Source: Entoloma clypeatum
Taxonomy: Eukaryota > Basidiomycota > Agaricomycetes > Agaricales > Entolomataceae
Reading direction: 5' to 3'
Assembly (NCBI GenBank): GCA_963565915.1
Contig: OY751495.1
Location: 868,001 to 932,000 of the forward strand
Length of the DNA: 64,000 nt
Below, one piece after another: positions 31,781 through 44,455 of this stretch. A program made the translations under genes and the position numbers. The notes beneath the pieces were generated by a model, which saw only the letters and a list, made by a program, of their open reading frames with translations, had not been told where the DNA came from and made no database searches. The stretch's first letter is position 1; every line of letters starts with the position of its first letter.

Positions 31781-32495
31781 GGTCGAAGAACGATTCGCGT
31801 TGGCTTGAACTTGATTGATGATGGGGGGAGGAAGAAAAGAAACACTCGATGTGCTGAACTGCCAGCCACCGCCTCGATCTCCATTTTATACCCCCCCAAC
31901 CATAGGTCAGCCGCTTTGTGAGACATGTCAGCAACGGTATTCAGGAGATCGGTAATGAAACACAAGGCGGGCGAAGAATGTTCTTGAGCAAGCGGTGCTT
32001 GATCATGTCAGCGACCTTGGCACGCCCAGCGATGGATGATGGTCTACATGCGCTACTTACGTGAATCACCTCGCATCACAAGGCGACATATAATCATCGT
32101 CCCTTGGTACTTGAAAATATGTATGGTATAAAGATTAATGTGATGTGTGAGATAGGCCAAGGTACGAAGCGTTGCACATGGATAACAACAAGATCATGAT
32201 CACCCCACCAAACGAAGTCTGACTATGGTTCGCTGTCCAGGAAAGAGAATATGTGTCCGATCGGGGAGAACCAGAATCTCCAGCTCGCCCAGCATGGGTT
32301 CCCTCTCTTGCTGCACAGTATCTAGACCATCCCCATGATCCTGAATCGGCACCCTCAGTCCCTGAGGAGTACACTGACAGGGCCAGCGTATCGCGATACC
32401 CGCGATTTCTTCATCGACGATGGACGTATACCCTGTTTCCCTGCCAAGTCATCAAGTTACAAACCGGATAAGATTTCCGAGATCAAGTAAATGCC
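31781..32495. other. Intergenic
   Basis: No supportable gene. A short open frame at 32253-32471 on the plus strand has no recognisable motif and no conserved context. Confidence 0.5.
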
Positions 32496-35400
32496 TTACT
32501 CCAGGCTCAACCCTTCCAGTAGTCGCGCGATCTCCTGCCTCATCTGCATCGCATTCCGGAGAATGTCGTCTTTCCGCCGCATGACGTCGAGATCCACCGC
32601 AACGACTGAGTATTCCCCCTCAAATGTGAAGCTCGACGTGATTCGTGGATTGTTTGAGTCCACTGGAGGGTTCTTGAAATGGAAGTAGCACTCCTGGGCC
32701 GCGAGGAAGCATGCAAGGCGGTTTTGAAGCTCGGAGACGAGGGCCGAGAAGCACCTGTATTCGAGAACGGTTTCAGGCCGCTGAAATGAATTCATCGTAA
32801 GATATTGCACCAAAGCGAAGTGTGGACTGACTGACCTGTTTGTTTCTATCGGTACTCAGGTGTCCATGCGTAGATGACCAGGGACTCGGCCGGGGTCCTT
32901 TGAGTTTCAGCCTGACAGGCTTCCGACTCAATCTTTTGTGCCCGCCACGGTCCACCTTTCTTCGTAGAGAGGTTTCCGAAGAGGTGACCTTGCTCTCTGG
33001 AGAGGTGACGACGGCCTTCTGAGATCACGAATCAGCTGTCGTGACATGTCCAAACTCCTTCTCGCAAATTACCAGAGGAATATCTTTCAAGTCAGACCCA
33101 GCAATATCAGAGGCGTTCTTGAAATGAACATCGTTGGCAGCCACGATACCCTTCGCAGCATAAGCAAACTATAGAGCAGCGAGGTCACAACGACAACGTA
33201 CCAAAAGCTCATTGTCCGACTCGGAGCCGCTCTGACTATTTTTGCGCTTCCTGGCAGTCGGGGTCTTCAAAATGAAATCACCGATGATGGGCTGGTGGTT
33301 TAAATAAATTGAAAACTTACAAGAGGATCGTCATCCGGTTCTGAACCTGAGATATCAAAACCAGCTGCGTCTCCACCAGCGCCCTCTGCGCTGCGTCCGC
33401 CCGACATCTCCAATTCGCGTCTCACATCCCTCGCTGTCGCTGTGCACGGTTCACACATCCTCCAGCGATATTCATCTTCACTCCGGAGGACACGCGCGCA
33501 ATCTATGATCGTGCACGACCGCTCCTCAGGCGCAGGCGGCATGCCGGAGGCCTCCTGCGGAGTGAGCTGTACATAGTCGTCCTAAAAGATCGAAAAGTCA
33601 CACTTCTATATGCGCTAGCAGGGGAAGGAATAAAGGACGAACGGGGGAAGTTGCAGGATCCTCTTCAGGATGAGGGTGTCTTTCCTTGAGACTCTGGCAG
33701 CGCCGCTGGTACTCCCTGTGGCGCAACCGACAGGCCACGCAGGATTTCCAGCGGTACCCGTGAGGCAGCGGTTTGCGGCATTGCCTAATGGTGCAGCGCG
33801 TAACTGGAGGCAGAGCTTCCGCCGCAGTCGACGACTGGTTCGATATAGAGGCACGAGATGGGATGCGGATCTTGAGTCCGGTACTAGTAAGCGTCTGCGG
33901 ATGGGTTGTATTTAACATCGTGTTTTCGTTATCAGAGCGATTAGGTTCTGGTGATGGCGATGAATCGTCTTCATCCGTATCGCTGGATGAGTCGGAGAGG
34001 TCACTGAGATCGGTGAGGTCGCTGTCCCACCCCGAGATGGTGGAAGAGGGTAATATGGTTGGTGCCGGTGCTTCTCGAGCTTGTTCAGGAGTGGGAGAAT
34101 GGGAAACGGCTTCCAGGGTAACGGACGATACTTGCGTCGACCCTGCCTCGGACGTTGGCGAGTGTTTGTCCATGGTCGTGGTGGAGGTCGTATCCGACGA
34201 AAACGAAGCAGTGATAGCGACGTTTTCGATAGCTACCTCATCCGCCCACGACACGCTCTTTCGCTTCTTTTTCGGCGGTTGCTCCTGCTTTTCCTCACCT
34301 TGCTTTCCGCGCGATTTCCAGGCTTTCATAACGCAGCTAAGGCAACGTTTCGTGGCAGAATCCGGCCGTAAATGTTCCTGACAGGCATCCGTTGAACAGG
34401 TGCGGACAGACTCGGCGGATCGTTGGGCAAATGGGGACACTGGTGGCAGAGACGGTATACATAACGGGCTTTGCAGCTCGGAACCCCATCTGGTGGGGAG
34501 CCTGGGTGGCGCGGAGTCGGGGTGTTTTCGTGTCTTGGCTATAGACGGGATGGCAGCATGATCAGCATCAGATGAGGGTCGGGTAGATGGTGGTAGAGGC
34601 TTCTGCTGTGGAATCCATGCAGGCTGGACTTGCTCCGTCAGTAATGGAATGAGATCCATATTTGTGTCTGAGATACCTCAGGGTGTAAATGTTGAGTGGG
34701 ACGCGCAGGTGTCTTTGGAGGTTCGTAAACGGTTGCCTATCCAGAGAAAAAGAAGCGTCAATCGCGGCTGTTATAATCGTGAAGATAACGCGCACTGGAA
34801 CGACAGGCCTTGGGATGCTCCTGGTTCTTCTCGGATATGTAACGGAAAGCTGCGTAGATGGTAGGTATGTCACGGATCGGCTGTGCAAGAGGGTTGAGGA
34901 TAACGGTGTCGAACGCATGAGTGGCACAGGTTTACGACACCGGAGGCATAAACCCGGTGGGTATTGAGGAGGAAGGAGGGCGCCGCAACCATATCGACCA
35001 CAAACCCGGACCTCCTGGCGCCTTGGAGGTAATTGCCGCGCTGAAATCATCTGTGAGAGATGCTCGACGGGACTTGGGGGTGGGAAAATGAGCTCCCCCT
35101 TCGAATTAAAATGTGGGGCGATGATTGGTGGCGCTGTTACCATATACGATAGATTCGGAGTGATGACGGCAGGTCGTTGACTCGGTACCATGCTGGGAGG
35201 CCAAGGTAGGGATGTCTTTGAGCTCTGACTGGGTTGGGGTGGTGATGCCTTTATGCAAGTAGTTGATGGTCAGCATTTGGACCAACTTGGACTGATCTCA
35301 CGAGCTGATGGGGTATGGCTCTGGCCGAAAACGAAAGTTGCTTCGGGTGCTGATAAAGTTGAAATCGTGGTATCTAGAACACGCAAACTTGTAACGTCGT

Positions 35401-35751
35401 GTTTTCAGACAATGAAGAGCTCACAATGTTTGAATTACCGCGTGTAACCTACGCGTACTTCAGCTTATGAACAGGGATAAAATCGAGTGATGAACGCGCC
35501 TCGGGTGCTGCTTTGCTCGACGAGTAACGCATTCCGTTGATCCCAGGGATATACATTTCTGAGTTCGCCATTTCGATCTGCTTTGGATTGCCAATCAAAG
35601 GCGATATCGCGAAACGCGTGCATGTCCGACATTTGTCACTCAGGTAATCCAGCGGTAGTGTCTCCTTGCATCCTTTTTGCGCGCAGGACCTCAGCGAAGT
35701 CGAAGATTGGTTGGAAAGACACAGCAAAGACGCGTCGCTATCGACGTCCAT
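32496..35751 (-). CDS. 904-aa protein with five C-x4-C-x12-C-x2-C motifs
   Basis: Ten exons fit: 35751-35453, 35373-35302, 35228-34796, 34736-34677, 34605-33643, 33581-33321, 33264-33202, 33168-33073, 33018-32836, 32780-32496. The introns are GT..AG and the exons sum to 905 codons. Five zinc-finger-like motifs stand at residues about 23-44, 200-221, 358-379, 559-580 and 632-655 (CAQKGC..CRTC, CGRYGC..CLRC, CSTDAC..CLSC, CTIRQC..CVAC, CTIIDC..CEPC). The last has a 14-residue middle. Between them are Pro/Ser-rich and acidic linkers and basic stretches (PPKKKRKSVSW) like nuclear localisation signals. The C-terminal 95 residues form a predicted folded region with FTFEGEYSVVAVD. Single such fingers occur in other mushroom proteins I recall; the function is unknown, perhaps nucleic-acid or protein binding. 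Confidence 0.8.
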
Positions 35752-36258
35752 TTCAACGCCTTAAGCCCCTGAGTCTATATCAGTGATCTGGATCGAGCAA
35801 GCCACCCAACGAAACTCCTAACTGCGTCTCCAAAGCCCTTTGGTAGCTTCGAGATGACAAGATGAGTGTTGAATATTTGAATGGTTGGGAAAAAAATGGA
35901 GGCAAGAATTCTGTACCTAATTTATTTTCATGGCGCGTATTCAAAGCCCGCACGGTGACCCGATCGTTCAATTTCTTGCTCGGGACCTCAGACAATTCGC
36001 CATCTCTGGTGCACCACTCCTTTGCTGCTTTCATTCTGGTTTTCTTGAATACGGCAGTTGGGTTTAGGCAAGGTTCTAGTCAAAGGTTGAGGCCTTTGAG
36101 AATGGTGGCAACCAGTCCGGGGGTTGCCGGTTACAAATATTTCCGAATTCATTGTCCCGTACCGCCGACCCTGACGGGGCCGGCGGGCCATGGGAACGAA
36201 ATGTTGGTCTTTTCAAACCAACTTGACGCGTCGCCGCCGTCTGTGGTGACGACAGTCC
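35752..36258. other. Intergenic between divergent genes
   Basis: The 0.5 kb separates the minus-strand finger gene from the plus-strand NTPase gene and probably holds both promoters. No clear TATA box or coding sequence is seen. Confidence 0.5.
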
Positions 36259-39200
36259 ATGTCAGACCTCGAAATCCACACTCTATGCTCAAAATTTGAT
36301 ATCGACATTCTCGAAGAAGCGTCCTACGTCCTGTGGAATGTCTGGAAGGCAATCCATCCAAAATATTCCAGCCTCCAAGCATGTATCAACGCGCTTTCGG
36401 ACGATACCGACCTCTACCACGCGCTCAAGCGCGCCCATGGGCAGAGAAAGTACGATCCCGTTAGGGATTGGGGTGCGTCTGTCGTTTACATTCCCTTTTA
36501 CTCGCGTTCTCAGAGTCTTGTCAGTCGCTGGGCCTCCACCGATGCCAACACGCCTTGGGGCCTCAATCTCTATGGACGAGGTCGTTCGCGACAATGTGGT
36601 CAGATTTCTCAGCGACATCCGACCTTCTATGGCAAGGCTCGTCGCTGGCGAGACCACCCTCCCGTTATGGACACCAGACATAGCAACAATGAGTGGGGAA
36701 ATCGCGACTCATGCGGAGGGCCTCCGAATACCATGTTTGAACGGGAAACCAAATGTCCTACTACATGATCTTGGGAGTTTCAAAAGAGAGCCGGCCCTTG
36801 CTGCGCGTCTCAAGAACATTTTCATGGCAAACCACCACACGTGCGTACAGGTCCATCCGAAAGTTGCCTTGACCTCTCCGTCTGACTGAAACTAGATTTC
36901 TGGTCAACACCTCCGGTTCCGGGAAAACTCGGTTGCTCCTTGAGGGCCTCTGTGATCACTGGGGTTTCTACTTCACTTCCCTGGTCGATTCCAGCCTGCT
37001 CGGCTCAAGCGATGTCCAAAATAGCATTCGATCCTACATTCCTGACTCTACCGGCTTCCGTTCGACGCTCCCACCCGCCGACTCTCCAGACCACAAACTA
37101 GCCCTCAAGACCAACCGAGATCATGCCAGTCGTATATTCAGTCGACTATTTCTAGCCCGTCTGTTTATTTTTGACCTATTCGTTCACATGATGAAACAAT
37201 TCTGGTCCAGTGAGAGAGGCGAGTTCCGGGAAGCCGCGTACAAGCAACGCTGGCTGCTTTTGCAACTGCAGCCTTCAATCCTCCACACCCACATCTGGGA
37301 CATTTTCGACGAACTCATGGGCAAACTATCACCAGCTTCCGAAAGCTACATCAACGCAACGACGAAGACGCTGCTCATCCGAATACGCAGGATGCTGACT
37401 GAGATGTCGGATGCTCGTCAAGACCCCTCAAACACCCTTCAAACACGCTTGTTCTGTATCCTAGATGAAGCACAGTACGCCGCAACGCAACACTGCACCG
37501 CGTTCAGATCCGACAACGGAATTGCACATCGCCCCGTTTTGCGGGAGATCGTGCGAGCATGGGAAGGCCAGTCTTCTGGCCATGGCGTGTTTATGGTCGT
37601 CGCAGGCACGGGGATATCAAAAGACGTCGTCGACCAGGCAATGGCGTCTGCTATCATGAAGGAGTCCAAATACCGCTGGTGTTCCGATACAGGTGCTTTT
37701 GACGACTTGCATGAGCAACGACGGTATATTGAGAAATATCTTCCGTCGTCTTTCCTATCGAGCATGGCTGGGGTAAGATTGATCGAACGCATCGGATACT
37801 GGTTGCAAGGACGGTCAGATATCCTTGTTTCACCGTGTTCCTAGTAATAACATGGTGTGTTGCTCCTTGGTCCTCTAGGCATCGCTTTACCGCCGGTTTT
37901 GTCGCTGAGCTTCTCAATAACGGCTTTCAACGACCACATACTCTGCTGAGCTCCTACATTGCAGCTTTCACGCAGTTTACCCCTACCGACGCCCACGAAT
38001 TCATCGAATCCGAAGGTCCCGGCCCCATCTCCATCTCATCACGCTACAAACTGGACTTCCACAAGCTGACCAAAAGTCGGTGCACCTTTTTTCTTCTCGC
38101 CAACGCGCCTTAACACTCTCTCCCCCTCTTTGCTCCCCCCTTCTTGACCCGCCTCTCTTCATCCAACCAGACGCCGACATGATAGCCACAATCCACCAAC
38201 TGACAACCCACTACATGATGCGCTCCGTTCTCCCCTTCACCCTCGGGAAAGACGAAGCCACCTACGTCGAATACGGCTTCGCCCGCTTCGCAGACGCGAC
38301 GACACACACCGTCCGGGCGGACGAACCCCTCGTCCTCCTCGCCACCGCAAATTGGACGGAAGCGCACTACCGCTCGAGCTACAAGCTCTTCGCGAAGCAG
38401 ATACACCTGCACGAACCGTCCTCGAACGGGTTCGAGAACTACCTCGCTTTCTGTCTGGGGCGGGCGTTCTCTGGCGGCGGCGGTGGACGGCGCATGGATG
38501 ATGTGTTCACGTTCTGTGTTCCGGGAACCTCAAAAGTCCCTGCGTGGGCGAAGAAGGAGGCGGAGCTGGTCGCGCTGTATCGCACGGCGGACCGCGCCGG
38601 GCATGTGGAGGTGGGTGTCGTGGCATGTACGGCATCAGGACGCACCACGGCCGGTCCCTCTGTGACGTTCGGGGTGAATGCGAAGAGCACGGAGGAAATG
38701 AGGGCGTGGTTGGAGCACCGGTTGCACGCGCCGGTGTGTTTCCCGCATGCGTCCATGGGCCCTGACCTGCTTTTCGTGCTCAGGACGGTGGAAGATGGGG
38801 CGCTGATCTGGGTGGCCTTGCAAGCCAAGTATTCGACGGGGAAGAACGGAACTCTGTCCAGATTTTTCTTACGCGCGGCCATGAGAAGCGTTACGCCCGG
38901 GAGATTCTTCATTGACAAGGTGAAACCCAGTTTTTTTTTCCTGGTTTTTTTTTTCTTTTTTTTTCAAAGTGTCATCCTAATCTGCAAAAAAAAAGGATGG
39001 AAAGCCGTTTTCGCCAGCGACAGACCCAGATCTCGTCGATAAAACGCTTGAGTACCTCCAGGCATTGCCACATCGACGAACCGATGCCGGGAAGTACAGT
39101 CTCTTGCGCGTCGTCGCTTCGTTTCCGGCGCAAACGAACCTCAAGCGATGCATCGAGGAGGACCCGGACGACGAAGGCCACCCCATCGCTTGTTTGAACA

Positions 39201-39349
39201 TGAAGTTCATCAAGCAGTTCACCAAGGACTTTTCCCCGGTAGAGTTTTTGGACAGTCTGGAGAGGAAGACATTGGCACGGCGGGTGACTGGAAAACGCAC
39301 GAGGAAGCTTTCAGGGCCTGGCCCTGGGCCTAAAAGACTAAAGATATGA
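36259..39349 (+). CDS. Crinkler-like P-loop NTPase fused to a PD-(D/E)xK-type nuclease (915 aa)
   Basis: Six exons fit: 36259-36472, 36525-36840, 36896-37813, 37879-38075, 38171-38919, 38996-39349; together 916 codons. A helical N-terminal region (about 1-170) leads to a Walker A motif NTSGSGKT (about residues 181-188). A Walker B-like LFCILDEAQ follows near residue 367. After RHRFTAGFVAELL comes a C-terminal domain with GPDLLFVL (Asp about 746) and ALQAKY (Gln-x-Lys about 765-767), which fits the D..(E/Q)xK core of restriction-endonuclease-fold nucleases. This NTPase plus nuclease layout is known for the Crinkler-type effector class that is expanded in fungi and oomycetes. A basic tail (KRTRKLSG..PKRLKI) resembles a nuclear localisation signal. 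No lesion is seen. Whether it acts on other organisms or on the host's own mobile DNA cannot be told. Confidence 0.8.
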
Positions 39350-40528
39350 ATATATGATGCGGCGACGCTTTTGGATCCAGCTTCTTGCCCTTTGGCCAAG
39401 GAAAGAAAAAATTCGAATGCATCCTGAGATCAAGTATGTAGTCTGTTACATAAATTTCGCATCCCGGCAAGATGAGATGACTGAGCACAGAGTTCTGTTA
39501 CGTGGATGGCGGCACGATAACATCGTCACCTTGGGATCCTAGGCCGAGCTATGAATTGGCTATGAGTGAACGATTGGCGACTACCCACACTGATTGATAC
39601 TTGCAGTGATGGCACATCCATCCAGACAACATGTGCTCGACAAAATGAAACTCAGGAGAGAACCAAAGAATCGATTCGGGTTCGAACCCGACCACGCAAA
39701 CCGTGCGCGAACCAATTGTGCCATCGACGTCCTCCCGTTCTTTCAGCGATTAAATGTTTGAAACTTCAGAAAGGTCGTCACTTCACGTCCACTCGGTGCC
39801 CACCAGTTTGACCTCGACATCTTGTACAAAAACGATATTCATTCACATACTATACTTAAATAGGAGTATTCAAGACTAGGCATATGTTCAAGCGTAAGAA
39901 GAACTAAGCATGTGTATGTGTTTTATGCATATGTGTTCACTCCTAGGATGGCGACATGGTAAAACAAGAGATGGGAGAAAAAAAAGACGGGAAGAGAGAT
40001 ATCGTCCCGAAAATGGGCGGGAGAGGATGGAAAGAAACGGTGTTACATTGGAAACGAGATATCCAAGAGGAAAGAACCCTTGCATGAGATCAAACATCTG
40101 GTCCAATGTTCCGAGACTAAAAGGCAAGTCTGACTTCCGAGTTGCGTCCAGTGATATTTTAAATGTGATTTTTACTGTTATTGGCGACTGATTGGTCTGC
40201 ACCGTCGAGGGATCCCGAAGAAAGGATGCGGGAAAAGGGGGGGGGAAACTGGGGGCTCGCAAACAGGGGAGCTTGGAGGTGCGAGACGAATGATGTCGTA
40301 GAGAGAGGGCCCCGAATCCGAAATCCTGCAATGCTATGAGGAAGAATTGCCTTGGAAGAAACACGATCCCATTCTTGATAGTTTCTTGTCAAACAGCTGC
40401 TGTAGTCTGGGGGGGGGGGGGAGTGCGGGGCGGGAACGATAAACCAAAGGGGTTTAAAGCGGATAAACAGATCAGCCCACTCACCTCGCACTGAACTTGA
40501 GAATATAGATGTCCCTCTCGGGGACAAA
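39350..40528. other. Intergenic, 1.2 kb
   Basis: No gene seen. A tRNA-like fragment with A-box and B-box words lies near 39640-39720 (minus) but does not fold fully. A run of about 13 G lies at 40410-40422. Confidence 0.5.
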
Positions 40529-42028
40529 TCAAGGATCCAACTTCTCACCCCTTGCGAGAACGCGGACGACTCTGGTATTGGACGGCTGTTGCGCCACCAT
40601 CTCCATCATCGCCCTCACCGCCGGCGGACGCTCAACAAGCCCTGGGCCTCCTCCAGCTGCTGACGCACCACCACCGCCTACAGCTCCATCCGCGCTCGAC
40701 CCCCTTCTCGCCTGTCCCACTGGCCCTCCCCCATGCGCGCGCTTCCCCCTCCCCTCGTCTTCCGACACACCGGCTCCGTGCCGGGTCGGCTCGACCTCCA
40801 AGAGCTTGATGCCCGCTTTCCCTGCCCAGTGAGCGACCAGCGCCCCGCTGCTCCTCGGCTCGAACTTGTTTCCCCCGGATATAGAATGCGGGTGGGCCGG
40901 CGCCGGGAGCGGGACTGGGTTGAGGAGAGCTTGGGGACCTGGTGGGGAATCGGAGAGCTTGAGTGTTTGGCTGCGCGGGGAGACGTCGGTTCCTGCTCCT
41001 GGCATGCCTGTGGAGAGGACCGCGAGGGCGACTGTAGGGCCTGGTTTTGGCGCAGCGGGAGAGGCGGTGGATGTGTCGGTGACTCCGACAATACCGGTCG
41101 TATTTTCGGCTTCCCACTTTGCGCAACAGATCGTCCGGCGGACCCATTCTGGGGAGGATGTTGCGGTGGTGGGTTTATTGGCGCTGGAGGGGAGGGGGTC
41201 GGGGTTCGTGCTATCCGACTCGTCGTTGAATGCAATCTTATCCCAGAGGACAAAGGCGTCATCTTGTTGAACCCGGATACGGGAGTTGGTTCCGACCTGC
41301 GCCTCAAGGATACGAGAGGCTGCTCGAGCACGTTGGGCCAAGGGGGTCGTTCCTTTTTTAAGGAGGTCCAAGGTGTTCAGAGCTGCGTGGAGAATTCATA
41401 GTCAATAACACAGTTGAGAGAACGGGGGGAAATGCCACACCTTCGAGAGGAACGATCAAAATCTCTGGCCTCCCATCTCTGCACCACTTCTTGACTTGGT
41501 ACAATGCATGAATGAGAACGCTCGCATCCACAACGATGACATCCGCATCCTTGTCCTTCTCATCCCACTCCCTATCCATGGACCCCCTTCCCGGAACCTT
41601 GACATACGCTACCTCGTTCCTCACACCCGCGGCAATGCCACCGTTCGCCGCCGCCGCTGCCGCTCTAGCCTTCCTGGCCGCCTGGCTATCTGTCTTGGCA
41701 TTCCCGCCCTTGCTCGCTACCTTGATTCCTGGTGCCATGGGCGGTCGCTTACCCGACAACGGAGGCTGGCTGCCATTCAGGCCTGGTGGGGGTTGCCTCC
41801 TGTTTCTCCAATTTCCTGACCCGGGTCCGAGTACAAGCCCGTGTCCGCCGTTCGTATTCGTTACGGACTTTTCGAGCTGTTCGACTTGATGATTCAGGAA
41901 CGCTGCACCAAGCGCCCGCGACATGGCGAGTTTATTGGGGCTGACTGCGATACCCTAGAAGAAAGTATCTTGTTCAGTGTGAGCTGAAATGAGGGGGAAT
42001 AGGTGGTACATACCTTCTTTTCCGACAT
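40529..42028 (-). CDS. PIN-domain protein (460 aa), possibly Nmd4-like
   Basis: Three exons: 42028-42014, 41954-41441, 41382-40529; 461 codons in total. The first exon encodes only five residues (MSEKK) and is supported by a GTATGT donor and a TAG acceptor in phase. The PIN core starts with VIVVDASVLIHAL (Asp about 148) and continues KKWCRDGRPEILIVPLE and LNTLDLLKKGTTPLAQRARAASRIL, the order seen in fungal PIN proteins of the Nmd4/SMG6 type. Metal-binding Asp residues recur at QDDAFV. A Pro/Gly/Ala-rich tail follows, with GALVAHWAGKAGIKLLEVEPT near the end. Likely an RNA-processing factor; orthology to Nmd4 is an inference. Confidence 0.75.
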
Positions 42029-42264
42029 TATGGTGGGAGTTGGGAAGATGATGCTGTTTGAGGGGAGGGGTGAACCCGGTGTTTGCATTGGCGCAGCCTC
42101 CGATGAACCTCGTGACGATCAATTAGTCATCATTGGTGGCGGTGAATGGCAGGGGCGCGAGATGACTCCAGCGGTCATGAGATTGCCGCACACAACAAAA
42201 ATCGAACATCTAAATCGTTATTGAAACATGATAGGTATGTATGTACCGAATTATTATAGGTTGA

Positions 42265-44455
42265 TCAATGTTCCCCCTCAAGACCTCCCTGAGCATATTT
42301 TGCGATGTTTTCTACCACGCTATCGCACCCCAGCATTATCTGGATCTCTGGCTGGCCTGTGTAGAACCACACAGTCAGGGCCTGCGAGACGACGCTTATT
42401 AGGATCCTTTTAACACAAGATACAAAGCGAGCTTACGATCATGACATAGAACGACACCATGGCGTATCCTTCCGCCCAATTTGTCTTGGCATCCGCGGTC
42501 ACATAGTTGACAATGAAGCACGCGGCCAAGAGGATTGCGATTTCGAAGAAGTCTACCGAACTGTCGTCAGAACACCTCAGCCAGACAGATACGATGCCAA
42601 AGGACCCACCAAACAACAGAGTCAACGGCTTCCCTATCCACCACGCGAGTAACACGAAGAAGGGCATCCAGAACAACGTAAACTGGATACTGAGATCAAT
42701 CGCCCGAGCTTTGGCCAATTCTGTCGGCGCAGCTGGTTCCTTGAAGAAGTGCCGGAAAATATACCGGACAAAGTAAATGACCGCGACGAAGCCGTTCGCT
42801 GCAAACGATGCAATCGGCAGCAATATCATCCCGAACCATCTGTAGAAAGTTGAATCATTCATGAGTCTGTTCGCGAGAAAGAACGAGATCGAAATTCAAC
42901 GCACTCTTGTGAGATCCCTCCTTGTTGTCGAACAACTTCCACGCTCTCGACAAGCTTGGAAAAAGAGTAGTATCGTCGGTCACTTGAGATCTCAGAATTA
43001 CTTACCCACTCGGTGGTGGCGGCCATTATCCCAATACCCAGGAGAAGGACGACGATAAGCACCCACGGGTTCGCTACAGGTACCTCTTCTTCCTGAGATT
43101 CCTTCCGAGTGTGTTCACGACTAGGTTGCCTCAAAGGCAGATGAGCGTGGTCGTACTGTGCTGGAGGCGGATTGTGCATGTAAACACGCGACATAATGTA
43201 TCTGTCTCGATCTGTGGTAAAGATCTGCCGAAAGCTCGGACTATCAAACCCGAACGTACAGAACGAGAAGTATGACAGCCAATCCTCGACTCATGATCAG
43301 GAACTGATGCCTGCTCTTGTCATTCACCAGACCCCCAATGATCGTTTCCCCATTTATGACCTGAGTGGCTACACCGTGATCCAGCGCAGAAAAGAATGCG
43401 GCAGGGAGAAGGAGACTCATCACGCTTCAGGACAGTTTTGAAGAGTGCCAAGTCAGCCCAGGCAGAACAGTAGGATGCGGGATGGATAGACTGACCCAAC
43501 GGTAAGCAACGTGTGGTTCAACTGCGAGGAATCAGCGTGTAAATCTTGGTGTAATATCCTGGCACCGCCGGTGATGAAGGCTGCTCCGGGGATGAGGAGA
43601 AGATGCAATATAACGACGCCTATGTGGGAGGAGAGATGAACAGAATAAGGGTGGGTTTCGAGCATTTAGAACAGAACGGACGCATACCGACAATAGTCGA
43701 TTGCAGCAATCTCAACCTTAATGCAAAGTTGATTGTTGGATCCTGGAATAGCTTACGAACGAAGGATGACTCACTCGCATCTCGCAAGGAGGATGATAGC
43801 GAGGGTGGCTTCGACAATGCTAAGATGCGCCATTTCAGATCATCATAACACGTCATATGTCAGTGCACTGTGTAACGCACTTGTTCAACGTGATGATAAT
43901 GAGGTCTCCCAAGTCTCTCCCGCAATAGAGAGCGATCTGCTCGCCACCCCAGTCGAACATGTGCTCAAGAGGAACGAGAGCAAGGAAGCAAACTACACAT
44001 GATTTCAGTTTCGGTGGGCCCGAACACGTTGATGGAAGAAGAACGTACGGGACAAAGTGAACCCACGATGGTTCCTCAACGCCGGCTGAAAATGCGCGAC
44101 CCATGCAAGAGGTATAAATATGATGAATACGTTCAACGCTGGTGGACAATGTTTCGTCAGACGAGCCGACTTGAAAAAGACGCGGGAGCTCAAGAAACGT
44201 ACATGAAGAAGTCGCAATCGCTTTCAAACTCTCAACCACTCCAATGTGCTTCCACCGTCTTCTACTCAAAAGTCCCATCTTTGCCTTCCTAAAAAGCCCC
44301 GAACGCTCCCTCCCCTGTTCACCCGAGGGGACTTCTGGTGGTAGGATCCCCTCCTGACCCACAAGTCCCACCTCTTCATCGACATCGGTCGGTCCCGTGG
44401 TGCCATTGCGTTGTCGGATTTCCGCCGTCTGGATGTTGTCCGACTGAATGGCCAT
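42265..44455 (-). CDS. CAX-family Ca2+/H+ antiporter-like membrane protein (508 aa), second signature lost
   Basis: Twelve exons: 44455-44203, 44138-44049, 43992-43881, 43819-43775, 43716-43688, 43619-43496, 43424-43260, 43201-43006, 42954-42905, 42839-42610, 42552-42437, 42381-42265; 509 codons. An N-terminal cytosolic part is followed by about eleven hydrophobic segments. Block LNNIVEATLAIILL (residues about 150-163) aligns with the first CAX repeat signature and keeps its Glu. Block MILLPIASFAANGFVAV (about 359-375) aligns with the second, where active CAX proteins have GNAAEH; here it reads SFAANG, so the Glu and His are missing. Downstream blocks GKPLTLLF and FIVNYVTADAKTNWAEG match the family. 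It probably sits in the vacuolar membrane, but canonical Ca2+/H+ exchange is doubtful. Confidence 0.82.

Noticed and set aside
31509..31965. Alternative frames over the knottin-like gene
   Set aside because: They are shadows; only one frame gives a hydrophobic start followed by the regular cysteine spacing.
32253..32471. 72-codon frame on the plus strand
   Set aside because: No motif, no conserved context, length within chance.
39640..39720. tRNA-like sequence on the minus strand with TGGCACAATTGGT (A box) and GGTTCGAACCC (B box)
   Set aside because: The acceptor stem pairs only partly, the T stem fails after two pairs, and the stretch is about 10 nt too short for an anticodon arm and variable loop. 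It may be a tRNA relic or SINE head, not a tRNA gene.
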